Source: Pantanalinema sp. GBBB05
GTDB lineage: Bacteria > Cyanobacteriota > Cyanobacteriia > Leptolyngbyales > Leptolyngbyaceae
Assembly (NCBI GenBank): GCA_016743235.1
Contig: VRZD01000006.1
Span: 167,582 to 231,581 of the forward strand
Direction: 5' to 3'
DNA length: 64,000 bases
Positions 20,009 through 31,779 of this stretch are shown here, piece after piece. Each line of letters opens with the position of its first letter. Position 1 is the first letter of the stretch. The notes beneath the pieces were generated by a model, which had not been told where the DNA came from, ran no database searches, and saw only the letters and a list, made by a program, of their open reading frames with translations. The translations under genes and the position numbers were made by a program.

Positions 20009-21910
20009 TCACTGATTCACCCTCTCTTTAGGAAATACATTTTGAATTGATACGGGAATTTCAATTGTGAACTCAGTTCCTTTAGTTGGAGTAGAACAGC
20101 AATACAGTTGACCACCGTGCTTTTCGGTCACAATCTGATGGCTAATTGCCAAGCCCATACCGGTGCCTTTCCCAACCGCTTTGGTGGTAAAGAACGGGTC
20201 AAACAATCGTTGCTGGACAGCCTCAGGAATACCAGGACCGTTATCCGCGATCCGAATCGCGACTCGGTGATTTGGCAGCGCTTCAGTGCAAATGGTAATC
20301 GTAGGGATGGAATCGTGATCAGACTGTTGCTCCTTCACAAGGTTTTCTTCTAAGGCTTCGATCGCATTACTGAGAATATTCATAAACACCTGATTGAGTT
20401 GTCCGGCATAACACTCAATTAAGGGGAGTTGTCCATAGGCTTTAATGACTTCAATTCCTGGATAGCCAGTCTTCGCTTTCAGGCGATTTTGCAGAATCAT
20501 CAAGGTACTATCAATCCCTTCATGAATATTCACGCCTTTAACTTCTGCTTCATCCAGCCGTGAGAACACCCGCAGGGAATACACGATCTCTTGAATGCGT
20601 TGAGACCCAGTTTGCATGGACTGAAGCACCTTAGGTAGATCTTGACTGAGAAAATCCAGATCGATTTCCTGAATCTTCTGCTGGATGTGGGGCTGGCACG
20701 TGGGACAGTTCTGTTGATAAAGCTCTACTAGTTCCAAAAGCCCTTGGGTATATTCGCTGGCATGGGTTAAATTACCAAAAATAAAATTAATCGGATTATT
20801 AATTTCGTGAGCAATACCTGCTACTAACTGACCCAGACTAGACATTTTGGCAGATTGGACAAGTTGAGTTTGGGTTTGACCCAACTCCTGAAGCGTTTGT
20901 TCCAGTTGCTCTGTCCGTTGCCGTAGTTGAGTTTCTGAGCGGCGCAAACACTCTTCAGCCTGCTTACGATCGCTGATATCCCGAGCAATGGCAATCAGTC
21001 CAATAATATTTCCGTGAGCATCACGCCAGGGAGTTTTGGTGGTCAAGTAAGTTCTTTGGGAGTCTTGGTAAGGGACTGTTTCCTCAAATGTCTCCATGAC
21101 CCCTGTAGTCATCACGGTCTGATCTTTCTGCATGATCTGGTCAGCTGTTGCCAAAGGAAACAGTTCTGTATCGTCTTTACCAACGACTTCTTCCACCAAG
21201 GACTTACCTAAAAAGCGAGCCAGATTGGAGTTCACCATGACATACCGACCTTGCAGATCTTTAACCAGAATAAAGTCTGGCAGGGCTTCCATCACCGAAT
21301 TGAGCAGGGTATAGCTTTCCTGGAGAGCCGCTTCTGCCTGCTGGCGTTGGACAATCTCTTGTTCTAATTGACGGCTGCTCTCTAGCATCTTCTTCATGGT
21401 GGAGAAGGCTCTCAGCGCTGTCACCATGACAATAAATAGTTTTTGGGAGGTCAGTTCAGTTTTTGTTTTGTAGGCATCAATGCTGTAGTCCACGACGACT
21501 TTTCTTTCCGGAGCTTGTCCTGGTTGACCCGTTCGCAGGATGATGCGAACCAGTTGATTGTTCAACTCTTCCCGGATAAATCGCACGACCTCCAAGCCAG
21601 CATGTTCTGTTTCCATCACGACATCAAGCAGGACGATCGCGATATCGGAGTGCGCTTGCATGAGCTGTTTTGCTTCTAGTGCCGAGTAAGCATTCATAAA
21701 TGTCAATGATTTTCCTTCCAGGACGAAATCCATGAGGACCAGTTTTGTCACTTCATGCACTTCAAGATCATCATCAACGATGAGAACTTTCCAGCTTGCC
21801 CCTACAGATATAGGTTCTGTTTCGGTGGCAAACAGAATCTCTTCCCCCTCTTCAGCAAACATCAATTCATCCGGTTGGCTATAGGCAGACGAGTTTGGGG
21901 CAGTTTGCAT
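20009..21910 (-). CDS. REC-PAS-histidine kinase
   Basis: The ATG at 21910 is chosen because AAGGAA lies 7 bases upstream; a longer frame would have to use TTG at 21952. The 633-residue product has a receiver domain (about 40-160; [10 protein letters not shown], phosphoacceptor Asp96 in VLLDVVME), a linker, a PAS domain (about 203-315), a coiled coil, a HisKA-type box with His368 ([12 protein letters not shown]) and a HATPase domain (about 475-625; [20 protein letters not shown]). No membrane segment. It starts 80 bp after the stop of the permease-kinase gene on the same strand, so the receiver is a natural target for that kinase. The receiver-then-kinase order matches the gene at 41449. Confidence 0.92.
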   Translation of the reverse strand: MQTAPNSSAYSQPDELMFAEEGEEILFATETEPISVGASWKVLIVDDDLEVHEVTKLVLMDFVLEGKSLTFMNAYSALEAKQLMQAHSDIAIVLLDVVMETEHAGLEVVRFIREELNNQLVRIILRTGQPGQAPERKVVVDYSIDAYKTKTELTSQKLFIVMVTALRAFSTMKKMLESSRQLEQEIVQRQQAEAALQESYTLLNSVMEALPDFILVKDLQGRYVMVNSNLARFLGKSLVEEVVGKDDTELFPLATADQIMQKDQTVMTTGVMETFEETVPYQDSQRTYLTTKTPWRDAHGNIIGLIAIARDISDRKQAEECLRRSETQLRQRTEQLEQTLQELGQTQTQLVQSAKMSSLGQLVAGIAHEINNPINFIFGNLTHASEYTQGLLELVELYQQNCPTCQPHIQQKIQEIDLDFLSQDLPKVLQSMQTGSQRIQEIVYSLRVFSRLDEAEVKGVNIHEGIDSTLMILQNRLKAKTGYPGIEVIKAYGQLPLIECYAGQLNQVFMNILSNAIEALEENLVKEQQSDHDSIPTITICTEALPNHRVAIRIADNGPGIPEAVQQRLFDPFFTTKAVGKGTGMGLAISHQIVTEKHGGQLYCCSTPTKGTEFTIEIPVSIQNVFPKERVNQ

Positions 21911-21990
21911 GGTGATTTCCTTCATGGGGTGCGGTGAAAGAGGTTGTACCAACTTCTAATCCAGTAGCTTTAATTTCGAATGACTGACTT

Positions 21991-24807
21991 CTACGCGATC
22001 GAATCATCGTCACTGGCTATGGGCAGCACGATGATAAATTTCGCGCCAACTCCAGGTTGGCTTGAGCAATGAATCGTACCACCTAACTTTTGGGTAACCA
22101 GGTTATAAACAATATGCAAGCCTAGACCGCTGCCCCCCTGACCCCGTTTAGTAGTAAAGAAAGGCTCAAAGATTCTATTTAAGTGTTCTACCGCAATGCC
22201 TTTGCCATCATCGCTATATTCCAATAACAGGTGTTCATCTTGTGGTTGAACAGAAATCGTAATCAGTCCCTGTTCTCCCAGATCGTAAGCATGGTTGAGT
22301 GAGTTCAACAGCAGGTTAGTGATAATCTGGGAGAACACACCAGGGTAACTGTTGATGGTCAGATCTGGCTCACCGTGAAGCTGGATAACGTGGTTAGCAG
22401 ATTTCAACTTAGGGCTCAGTTGCAGCAGGACTTCTTTCAGGTAGGTTGTGAGATTGAATACTCGTCTGGCTTCGCTGGATTGATCCACTGCTACTTGTTT
22501 AAAGCTTTGAATCAGTTCAGCCGCTCGGTTTAAATTGGCTAGCGTCAGCGTACTGCTGCGTAAGGCTGTATCTAAAAACTTTTCTAAATCCGATCGCTTC
22601 ATGCTGCCCTGATGAAATACCTCACTGAATGCCTTAGTTTTCTCAACTAACAGGGAGGCTGCCGTGACTCCAATGCCGACCGGAGTGTTGACTTCGTGCG
22701 CGATACCCGCCACCAAACCACCCAGAGCCACCATTTTCTCTGTCTGAATCAGATGGGCTTCTGCTTGTTTGAGGTTATGCAGCGTTTGTTCTAGCTGTTG
22801 GGCTTTCTCTTGCAACTGCGCCTCTGCCAATTGCCGCTCTTTGACCTCTTGTTGCAACTGCAAATTCTGTTTATCCAGTTCTTCTTGAGCCAGTTCCCGG
22901 CTTTCTTGCGTTAGCACTAGCCACCAGGAACCCATACCCAGCAACACTACCAGGGCGGCATAAATTTCCAGCAGAGTAGAAGCCAGGGTCGCAGGAGAGG
23001 CTATTGTGATTGCCACTTGCTGATAATACACTAGGGCAAATAGCGCTCCGACTAAGCAAGCCAGGGACAGAAACACGGCTAAATATTTGAGCATCCTAAC
23101 TCCGAGTTGAGGAGAAAGTTTGCCCTGGAAGATAGTTTTGGAGACTGTTTGAGCGATCGCTCGTAGAAGCTGGTGGTGGCTGTCAGATTTGCAGGCATCA
23201 TGGCAGCGGGCATCCAGGCTACAGCATAGCGAGCAGATCGAGCCGTCATAGACGGGGCAGTAAGCCATATCTTGATGTTCGTACTTCTGCTCACAAATAC
23301 AGCAGGCGATCGACGTGTGAGTATTGAGGTGGTGAAAATGTATATCCTGACGAGCAATGTAGTACTTACCTTTGGTCAGAACTGCAATCACTGGAGCCAG
23401 CACAAAGGCTAGGCTTAGGGCAATGAATGGCGCAAATGCTTGCGCAACTGGACCCAATCCTCCGACAAAGGCAATGATTGCCACGACGGAAGCAATCAGC
23501 ATGGAGCCAAAGCCTACGGGATTAATGTTGTAGAGGTGAGCCCGCTTGAATTCAATGTAGGAGGGACTGATTCCCAAGGGCTTATTAATCACTAAATCAG
23601 CTACTAAAGCTCCAACCCAGGCGATCGCAACGTTTGAGTAAAGACCCAAGACGGCTTCTAGCGTCGAAAACACTCCCAGTTCCATTAGAAGCAGCGCGAT
23701 CGCGACATTAAACACTAACCAAATGACTCGCCCAGGGTGGCTATGAGTTAAGCGAGAGAAGAAGTTTGACCAGGCAAGCGATCCGGCATAGGCATTGGTG
23801 ACATTGATCTTAATTTGGGAAATTACCACAAAGAGAATCGTCACTGCTAGGACGACCTCGGGGTTGGCAAAGACATAATTAAACCCAGCTAAGTACATCT
23901 GGGTGGGTTCATTTGCCTTGGCTAAGCTAATGCCATGATTCACGACCAGTGATGCCAGAAAAGCTCCACCGAGCTGTTTAGCGCCACCCAAGATAATCCA
24001 ACCGGGTCCAGCTAAAATCACTGCCAGCCACCAGCGCCGCTGATTGTGATGCTGTTTATCGGGTAAAAATCGCAGGTAATCTACCTGTTCCCCCAACTGC
24101 GCAATTAGGGAGAAGGAAACGGTTGCTGCCGAGCCAAATAGGAGTGGGTCGAAAGTCGCTCCGCTCGGCGATCGTCCAGCAAAATGTAGCCAATCGGAAA
24201 AGGCGGTCGGCTCTTTATGGAGGACGCAGATATAGGGGATCACCATTAAGATCAACCAAATTGGCTGTGTCCACAGTTGCAACTGATTAATCAACGTCAC
24301 CCCAAAAAAAACTAGCGGAATGATCACCAAGGAACAGATGATATAGCCGATCTCCAGGGGTAACTGGTAGTAGAGTTCCAATGCCTGAGCCATGATGGCA
24401 GCTTCTAAGGCAAAGAAGATAAACGTAAAGGACGCATAGATGAGCGACGTAATGGTTGAGCCGATATACCCAAATCCTGCCCCACGAGTCAACAAATCCA
24501 TGTCAATGTTGTACTTTGAGGCGTAGTAGGTAATCGGTAGTCCTGCCAGGAAAATAATCCCGCCGACCACCACAATTGCCCAGAAAGAATTGGCAAAACC
24601 ATAACTAATCGCCAGAGATCCCCCGATCGCTTCTAAGGCCAGAAATGAAATGCCTCCGATCGCGGTATTTGCTACCAACCACTCTGACCATTTACGAAAG
24701 GATTTGGGAGCAAACCGTAAGGCATAATCTTCTAACGTTTCTGTGGCTACCCAACTGTTGTAATCCCGTCGTTCCTTGACAATCTTTGATGTTGCAGCAG
24801 TTTGCAT
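21991..24807 (-). CDS. NCS1-type permease fused to a histidine kinase through a Cys-rich module
   Basis: 938 residues. Residues 1-480 form a complete permease-like unit with about twelve membrane helices and the look of the NCS1 nucleobase:cation symporters (ATETLEDYALRFAPKSFRKW at the start; GAGFGYIGSTITSLIY). Residues 500-540 hold nine cysteines (502, 503, 505, 517, 525, 528, 529, 535, 539) and two histidines, like a metal-binding cluster. Two more helices (573-595, 607-632) precede a coiled coil, a HisKA box with His704 ([13 protein letters not shown]) and a HATPase domain (about 800-930; DDGKGIA, GGSGLGLHIVYN). It resembles in principle CbrA, an SLC5 transporter fused to a kinase, but with a different transporter. 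It presumably senses transport or binding of a purine-like solute; the ligand is inferred from family only. First gene of a two-gene signalling operon. Confidence 0.92.
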   Translation of the reverse strand: MQTAATSKIVKERRDYNSWVATETLEDYALRFAPKSFRKWSEWLVANTAIGGISFLALEAIGGSLAISYGFANSFWAIVVVGGIIFLAGLPITYYASKYNIDMDLLTRGAGFGYIGSTITSLIYASFTFIFFALEAAIMAQALELYYQLPLEIGYIICSLVIIPLVFFGVTLINQLQLWTQPIWLILMVIPYICVLHKEPTAFSDWLHFAGRSPSGATFDPLLFGSAATVSFSLIAQLGEQVDYLRFLPDKQHHNQRRWWLAVILAGPGWIILGGAKQLGGAFLASLVVNHGISLAKANEPTQMYLAGFNYVFANPEVVLAVTILFVVISQIKINVTNAYAGSLAWSNFFSRLTHSHPGRVIWLVFNVAIALLLMELGVFSTLEAVLGLYSNVAIAWVGALVADLVINKPLGISPSYIEFKRAHLYNINPVGFGSMLIASVVAIIAFVGGLGPVAQAFAPFIALSLAFVLAPVIAVLTKGKYYIARQDIHFHHLNTHTSIACCICEQKYEHQDMAYCPVYDGSICSLCCSLDARCHDACKSDSHHQLLRAIAQTVSKTIFQGKLSPQLGVRMLKYLAVFLSLACLVGALFALVYYQQVAITIASPATLASTLLEIYAALVVLLGMGSWWLVLTQESRELAQEELDKQNLQLQQEVKERQLAEAQLQEKAQQLEQTLHNLKQAEAHLIQTEKMVALGGLVAGIAHEVNTPVGIGVTAASLLVEKTKAFSEVFHQGSMKRSDLEKFLDTALRSSTLTLANLNRAAELIQSFKQVAVDQSSEARRVFNLTTYLKEVLLQLSPKLKSANHVIQLHGEPDLTINSYPGVFSQIITNLLLNSLNHAYDLGEQGLITISVQPQDEHLLLEYSDDGKGIAVEHLNRIFEPFFTTKRGQGGSGLGLHIVYNLVTQKLGGTIHCSSQPGVGAKFIIVLPIASDDDSIA

Positions 24808-25222
24808 TGGAGTGACTCACTGTACAAAGGTGGATAGCTAACCCATATCTCACTAACCGAGTCAGGCGTAAATGTAGCAATCAATACAATCAGTAATTAT
24901 TTATTAATAGTTAGAAATTGCTTCATATAAGTAGCAAAATTTTCTCAGCTGCTGACACCGTGCTTCTGCTTAACCCAGGCAATATTAGATGAAGCATTAC
25001 GCATTTTTACTTATTTTGCAATGAGATAATATTTATGTTGAGATGTCTTTGGGGTTTGATGGATAAAAAGCATGAATTGGAACTATCTCAAATCTTCAGA
25101 TCTGTCACTTCTAACAGTGCCTTATCTTGATGGGAAAAACATCCTGTTGCAGAATAGACACTAACCGCTCAAAGAAGTTAGATTTGGTCAACTCAGAGCA
25201 TTAAATAATTTGCAGTCATTTT
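24808..25222. other. 415-bp non-coding gap between divergent genes
   Basis: This region separates the permease-kinase operon (minus) from the acetyltransferase (plus) and should hold both promoters. It is AT-rich between about 24890 and 25060. I see no strong hairpin, repeat or convincing small gene; a 31-codon frame beginning at 25034 has no good ribosome binding site and was not called. Confidence 0.5.
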
Positions 25223-26089
25223 ATGAACGATCAATTGCTAGTACCACCTGGTTACACCATTAGAACAATGACTCGTAAGGAGATTGATCTGGCGATCGAG
25301 TGGGCAGCTTCTGAAGGCTGGAATCCAGGTTTATATGATGCTGATAGTTTTTTTAGTGCTGACCCTCATGGCTTTCTAATTGGGGAGATGAATCATCAAC
25401 CTATTGCTACTATTTCAGCGGTTAAGTATGGTGATACATTTGGGTTTATTGGCTTTTATATTGTTAAATCTGAGTATCGTGGGCAAGGGTATGGATTTCA
25501 ACTGTGGAATGCTGCTCTCAACTATCTAGCTGGGCGAAATATTGGGCTGGATGGGGTAGTTGCTCAACAAAGTAATTATCAAAAATCAGGTTTCAAACTG
25601 GCTTATCGCAATATTCGCTATGAGGGCGTTAGTGGCGGTAGTGATCCGAATCACTCCGCAATCATTGAGCTGTCACAAGTTCCATTTGAGCATGTCGAAT
25701 GTTACGATCGAGCCTTTTTCCCAGAGCATCGATCAGGCTTTCTGCGATCGTGGTTCAATCAACCCGAAAGTATTGCTTTAGGAATTCTAGAACAAGGAAA
25801 ATTGGCTGGGTATGGCATGATTCGGGTTTGTCGATCGGGATATAAAATTGGTCCATTATTTGCTGATCGCCCAGAGCTAGCCGAAATCTTATTTCTGGCT
25901 TTGAAGTCTAGGATAAAATCAGGAAAGCCTATTTATTTAGATGTACCTGAGCCGAACCAAACTGCTGTAGCTTTAGCCACAACGTACCAGATGAGATTAG
26001 TATTTGAAACCGCCAGAATGTACACAGGTGAATTTCCTGATTTGCCACTCCATCGTCTTTTCGGTGTTACTACGTTTGAATTAGGTTAA
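25223..26089 (+). CDS. GNAT acetyltransferase with C-terminal Acetyltransf_18-like domain
   Basis: 288 residues. Residues 10-140 form the GNAT fold; the acetyl-CoA loop YRGQGYG (Arg86-Gly91) follows the strand FIGFYIVKSEY. Residues about 155-285 look like the second, degenerate GNAT-like domain (Acetyltransf_18) found in YitH-type proteins, with the typical PLFADRPELAEILFLAL and YLDVPEPNQTAVALA segments. It should transfer an acetyl group to an amine; the acceptor cannot be predicted. Only 10 bp separate its stop from the convergent phosphoglucomutase gene. Confidence 0.88.
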   Translation: MNDQLLVPPGYTIRTMTRKEIDLAIEWAASEGWNPGLYDADSFFSADPHGFLIGEMNHQPIATISAVKYGDTFGFIGFYIVKSEYRGQGYGFQLWNAALNYLAGRNIGLDGVVAQQSNYQKSGFKLAYRNIRYEGVSGGSDPNHSAIIELSQVPFEHVECYDRAFFPEHRSGFLRSWFNQPESIALGILEQGKLAGYGMIRVCRSGYKIGPLFADRPELAEILFLALKSRIKSGKPIYLDVPEPNQTAVALATTYQMRLVFETARMYTGEFPDLPLHRLFGVTTFELG

Positions 26090-26099
26090 ATCATCCTTT

Positions 26100-27740
<1,641 letters not shown>

Positions 27741-27832
27741 CTAGGAGGATGAGCGTATTCTGTGATAATGGGGCTATTGAATTTGATTGCACCATAGCAC
27801 CATGATGCTGCATTGCTGGGAGTAAATTCATT

Positions 27833-28906
27833 ATGACGATCCTATTGGCGGGAGATATTGGCGGTACTAAAACCAGTCTGCGATTAGTCGAGTCACAGCC
27901 CGCCAAAACGGCTAAGCAACCTCCTTTACAGACGACGTTGTATGAAAATACTTACCCAAGTCAGGATTATCCTGACCTGGTGCCGATCGTCCGGCAACTG
28001 TTAGCCGAAGCCGATGAGAAGTTAGCTCAGGCATTCGAAATTGATGCCGCGTGTTTTGGCATTGCGGGACCTGTGATTCACGATACTTGTGAGTTAACGA
28101 ATCTCAGTTGGTCACTCAACGCTAGAACTCTGGAAAAACAACTAAGTATTCCTTGTATTCGGCTGATTAATGATTTTGCTGCGATCGGCTATGGTGTCCT
28201 GGGATTAGCCGATGCGGATATTCATACGCTGCAAGCAGGTGAATATGATCCGGATGCCCCCATCGCCGTTTTAGGAGCAGGTACAGGATTAGGGGAAGCC
28301 TTTCTGATCCCAGATGCCACAGGCTATCGGGTGTTTCCTAGCGAAGGCTCTCATGCTGATTTACCCCTGCAAAGCGAACTGGGGTTGCAATTAATCCGCT
28401 ATCTGCGGGAGAAACATGGTATTGATCGCGTGTCGATCGAACGGGTCGTTTCGGGGATGGGGATTGTGGCAATTTATCAATTTCTTCGGAGTCGTGGCAA
28501 TGCTCCCGAATCGCCAGGCATGGCAGAAATCTTTCACGTTTGGGAACAGCAAATCGGGCATAAAACCAAGACGGTCGATCCAGCCGCTTTGATCTCGAAA
28601 GCCGCGATCGCTGGCACTGATCCACTCAGCGAAGAAACGATGACGATCTTTATCCGCGCTTACGGAGCTGAAGCGGGTAACTTAGCGTTAAAACTGTTAC
28701 CCTTCGGCGGGCTATACGTTGCTGGCGGTATTGTGACTAAAAATCTCCCTTTAATGATTAAAGGTGACTTTATGGACAGCTTCCTTCACAAAGGGCGCAT
28801 GACTCCGTTAATGCAACGCATTCCTGTCCACCTTGTCCTTAACTCCAAAGTTGGTCTGATCGGCGCTTCCCTGCATGCCGCCAGTCTCGCTTGTATGACA
28901 GCATAA
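27833..28906 (+). CDS. glk: Glucokinase (bacterial Glk type)
   Basis: 357 residues. The ATP phosphate-1 loop LAGDIGGTKTSL starts at residue 6, and the catalytic Asp114 lies in RLINDFAAIGYG (Asn113-Asp114). VLGAGTGLGEAFLIP forms the glucose/ATP site and the C-terminal LPFGGLYVAGGI is the second ATP loop. This is the Glk (ROK-unrelated, E. coli Glk) type; it phosphorylates free glucose. It shares a 98-bp divergent promoter region with the PGM1-like gene. Its TAA directly abuts the TAA of the convergent dacB gene with no base between them. Confidence 0.95.
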   Translation: MTILLAGDIGGTKTSLRLVESQPAKTAKQPPLQTTLYENTYPSQDYPDLVPIVRQLLAEADEKLAQAFEIDAACFGIAGPVIHDTCELTNLSWSLNARTLEKQLSIPCIRLINDFAAIGYGVLGLADADIHTLQAGEYDPDAPIAVLGAGTGLGEAFLIPDATGYRVFPSEGSHADLPLQSELGLQLIRYLREKHGIDRVSIERVVSGMGIVAIYQFLRSRGNAPESPGMAEIFHVWEQQIGHKTKTVDPAALISKAAIAGTDPLSEETMTIFIRAYGAEAGNLALKLLPFGGLYVAGGIVTKNLPLMIKGDFMDSFLHKGRMTPLMQRIPVHLVLNSKVGLIGASLHAASLACMTA

Positions 28907-30238
28907 TTATTCTGAAGTACTCACTTGCACTGTCGATCGTAGTAACACCTCGTTCCGGCTACTGGCTGTAACCGCCGGAGGAGTATAGGGAAGGTTAGGT
29001 GAGATGGCGATTGGTGCAGTGGCTACTGTCCCCCATTGTTTCAGTAAGGTTTGTAAGAGGATGTCTTGTTGTTGACGCAGGTCTTCAATATCAGTACCGC
29101 GATTAATGATCGTAAACCAGACTAAACCACGATCGCGGGTCGGTAAAACTCCGGCTAAGGCGCTAACCTCATTTAATGTCCCCGTTTTCACTACTGCCGC
29201 TGGCGGAATTTGTCGATAGTCCAAGGTGCCACCATCCGTACCAGAGATGGGAAAAATGTCCGCGATCGTCAGGTCATGGACTTGCAGGTAACGCTGAATT
29301 GCCGCAAACATTGCACAGACAGCACGGGGAGAAAGGCGATTTTCCATGCCTAAGCCAGAACCATTGGCTAATAGGATTTCCGATCGGGGGGTACTCGATA
29401 ATTGGGCAGCTTTCTCAGCCACCGCCACCGCTCCTCCGGCTAGGGTGGCTAGAGTTTCGGAGATCTCGTTATTGCTGTCTACATTCATCACTTTGAGGAT
29501 TTGCACCAACGGTGGAGAATGATGACGCAGTAATAAGGTTTGTGGAGTCGTTAACGATTGCCCAGGAGGCAGCACCTGGATGGTGCCAGCAATCTCAATT
29601 TGCGGACGGGGACTATTTGGCGGCAGGGTTTGATAGATATACTGGGCATCCTCCAACCACTCTTTGGCATTCAGGGCTTGTTTGAATAACTCAGCCGCCT
29701 GCTGAGGATCCCGTTCAAAGTTCATCAGAAAGGTGCCAGTAATCACTAAATTACCCGTGACTTTCTTGATGCCGAGTTGTTCGAGGGTCTGTCCAATCGC
29801 AAACGCTTCTTCCCATACCATCAGGGGATCTGCCCCACCCTGAACGACCAGATCCCCATGTAATATGCCTTGCTCAATCGTGCCATTTGTGCTGAGCACG
29901 GTTTCAAACCGATGCTGTAAGCCCCACGTATTCAGAGCGACTAGTGAAGTCGCCACTTTAGTTAATGAGGCGGCAGGCAGAGGGGTATCACCCTGGTTGC
30001 TAGTCAGCCGCATGGGACCCGTTTGTAGCCAGATGCCTTGCGCGGTTTGGGTTAGTCCTTTTTGCGTTAGTCCCTGAAGATAGCGCTGCACGATCGCCTG
30101 TGCTGTGGTGTCAGAAGTCCCTGGAATGACTGCCCAAGGGGTATCTTGCAATGCCGCTAATGAGACTGGGGACGATTTGACTCCAGCCGCCGTTAGCCAT
30201 AGCGACACTAGCCCAGAACTGAATAATTCCAGCAACAC
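28907..30238 (-). CDS. dacB: D-alanyl-D-alanine carboxypeptidase/endopeptidase (PBP4, DacB family)
   Basis: 443 residues with an N-terminal hydrophobic segment (8-20) consistent with export to the periplasm. The three penicillin-binding motifs are present: SLTK (Ser91, Lys94), SNN (Ser255-Asn257, in VDSNNEISE) and KTG (351-353). The long insert between the first two motifs is typical of class C low-molecular-weight PBPs (DacB/PBP4), which trim or cut peptidoglycan cross-links. No C-terminal membrane anchor. Its stop abuts that of glk, so the two transcripts must converge or overlap. Confidence 0.93.
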   Translation of the reverse strand: MLLELFSSGLVSLWLTAAGVKSSPVSLAALQDTPWAVIPGTSDTTAQAIVQRYLQGLTQKGLTQTAQGIWLQTGPMRLTSNQGDTPLPAASLTKVATSLVALNTWGLQHRFETVLSTNGTIEQGILHGDLVVQGGADPLMVWEEAFAIGQTLEQLGIKKVTGNLVITGTFLMNFERDPQQAAELFKQALNAKEWLEDAQYIYQTLPPNSPRPQIEIAGTIQVLPPGQSLTTPQTLLLRHHSPPLVQILKVMNVDSNNEISETLATLAGGAVAVAEKAAQLSSTPRSEILLANGSGLGMENRLSPRAVCAMFAAIQRYLQVHDLTIADIFPISGTDGGTLDYRQIPPAAVVKTGTLNEVSALAGVLPTRDRGLVWFTIINRGTDIEDLRQQQDILLQTLLKQWGTVATAPIAISPNLPYTPPAVTASSRNEVLLRSTVQVSTSE

Positions 30239-30300
30239 TTACCTCCAGTTGTAAGGTGAAGGGGTCAAGATAGAATATATAGGCTTCTGGCAAATCTGGC

Positions 30301-30954
30301 ATGGCTAAATCTGATCAAAATTCTGTTTTACGAGCGTTGCCGATCGTCGTGGGTGGGCTAATTGGCACTTTATTATTGGTTAATCGCCTCATAACTCCGG
30401 GCTTGACCGATGCTCAAGCTCGTTCTGATGTCCTGGGGGTGATTGCTAGTGCTGTCTTGATCTTGACCGGCTTACTCTGGCAACAAATTCAACCCCGATT
30501 ACCAGAAAGCGTTGAACTGATTGGGGAAGAAGGATTTGATTTATTGCCTACCTTACCCGAAGCGGCAAAAACTGAGTTGGCATGGGCATCGCACCTGCTC
30601 TTGACCAATACTGTGACTCGATCGCTGATTATTTGGTATGACGGTCAGGTGATATTACGGCGGGGCATTCTGCCTGCTCAGTCAGACGTTGTCCCAGGAG
30701 CGATCGTGCAACGAGTATTAGACAAACAAAAAGCGGTCTATCTGGTAGATGTCAAAGCTTACCCAGGACGGATTGAATTTAATTATTTACCCGAAAATAT
30801 TCAAGGGATTATTTGCCAACCACTGGGCAATCGGGGCGTGATGATTTTAGGTGCCAATGCCCCCCGTAGTTATACTCGGCAGACCGAAAAATGGATCGAA
30901 GCGATCGCGGATAAATTGGCTCATACCTTAAGTGCGATCGCAGTTAGTTGCTAA
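30301..30954 (+). CDS. Cofactor assembly of complex C subunit B (CCB2/CCB4-like)
   Basis: 217 residues with two membrane helices near the N-terminus (about 10-30 and 42-58) followed by a soluble domain. The sequence matches the cyanobacterial counterpart of the plant CCB proteins (LPESVELIGEEGFDLLP; IWYDGQVILRRGIL; GNRGVMILGANAPRSYT), which help attach heme ci covalently to cytochrome b6. It would act at the thylakoid or plasma membrane. Divergent from dacB with a 62-bp gap and followed at 50 bp by the DUF456 gene on the same strand. Identification is by remembered sequence pattern. Confidence 0.85.
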   Translation: MAKSDQNSVLRALPIVVGGLIGTLLLVNRLITPGLTDAQARSDVLGVIASAVLILTGLLWQQIQPRLPESVELIGEEGFDLLPTLPEAAKTELAWASHLLLTNTVTRSLIIWYDGQVILRRGILPAQSDVVPGAIVQRVLDKQKAVYLVDVKAYPGRIEFNYLPENIQGIICQPLGNRGVMILGANAPRSYTRQTEKWIEAIADKLAHTLSAIAVSC

Positions 30955-31004
30955 CTTGATTCGCTCCCCTATCTTCCTTACCTACCCTATCCTCCCTACC
31001 GCCT

Positions 31005-31520
31005 ATGCTCATTCTCTACTGGTGTCTGGTCGCTGTAATGCTGATTGGAATTGTTGGTGCGGTTGTGCCAGCGATTCCGGGCATTAGTTTAATCGCGATC
31101 GCTACATTTGTCTGGATGCTGGCTACAGGGTTTAACAGCGGTGTGATTGCCTTTGCTGTGGCGATCGTGGTGTTGGGACTCGGCATCTTGGTTGATTTTT
31201 TAGCGGGATATTGGGGGGCAAAACAAGCGGGTGCTAGTAAATGGGGGCAAATTGGTGCGGTAGTCGGTATGGTGATTGGCATTTTAGGGCTATTGCCGAC
31301 GGTGCCATTGGGTGGACCATTAAGTCCGGTACTCGGCATTATTATTGGTTCAGTGCTAGGAGCGGCGATCGGTGAGTTCTTATATCGGCGAGATCTGGTG
31401 GCAGCGGGTAAGGCAGCATTAGGGATTGTGGTCGGAACTCTGGTCGGTAACTTGATTCAGGCGGTTCTTGCCCTCGCAACGATGATCGTGTTTCTCGTCA
31501 CGACCTGGCCGTATCGGTAA
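31005..31520 (+). CDS. DUF456 family membrane protein
   Basis: 171 residues, almost entirely hydrophobic with five or six membrane helices and many glycines (AVVPAIPGISLIAIA; GAKQAGASKWGQIGAVVGMV; GLLPTVPLGGPLSPVLGII). The pattern and length are those of DUF456, a small membrane family of unknown function. It follows the CCB-like gene by 50 bp and may be co-transcribed with it, but no functional link is known. Confidence 0.85.
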   Translation: MLILYWCLVAVMLIGIVGAVVPAIPGISLIAIATFVWMLATGFNSGVIAFAVAIVVLGLGILVDFLAGYWGAKQAGASKWGQIGAVVGMVIGILGLLPTVPLGGPLSPVLGIIIGSVLGAAIGEFLYRRDLVAAGKAALGIVVGTLVGNLIQAVLALATMIVFLVTTWPYR

Positions 31521-31779
31521 TTTTTACAATGGTCTGAGCTTGCCTTCCTACTATGTGAGTCAGTAAACTGAGGCGGTTTCTGGAAGCGGTAATTTATTTT
31601 TTAGAAATCTGATTGAAGTTTCAGTAACATCGCAAGCAATATACTGACGTTCAGGAAATCTTCAGCCATGATCGGGAAGGGGTCTGATGTAACCCTTATC
31701 TTCGTCGGCTAATATCGATCGATAGGATATTATCAACTCTGGTTTTGGTCTACTTTTTGCAATTCGGGGAGGATTGGGC

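Noticed and set aside
21911..21952. Longer N-terminus for the REC-PAS kinase from TTG at 21952
   Set aside because: ATG at 21910 has AAGGAA at good spacing, and the extra residues are not part of the receiver domain.
25034..25132. 31-codon frame upstream of the acetyltransferase gene
   Set aside because: No good ribosome binding site and no hydrophobic or motif content.
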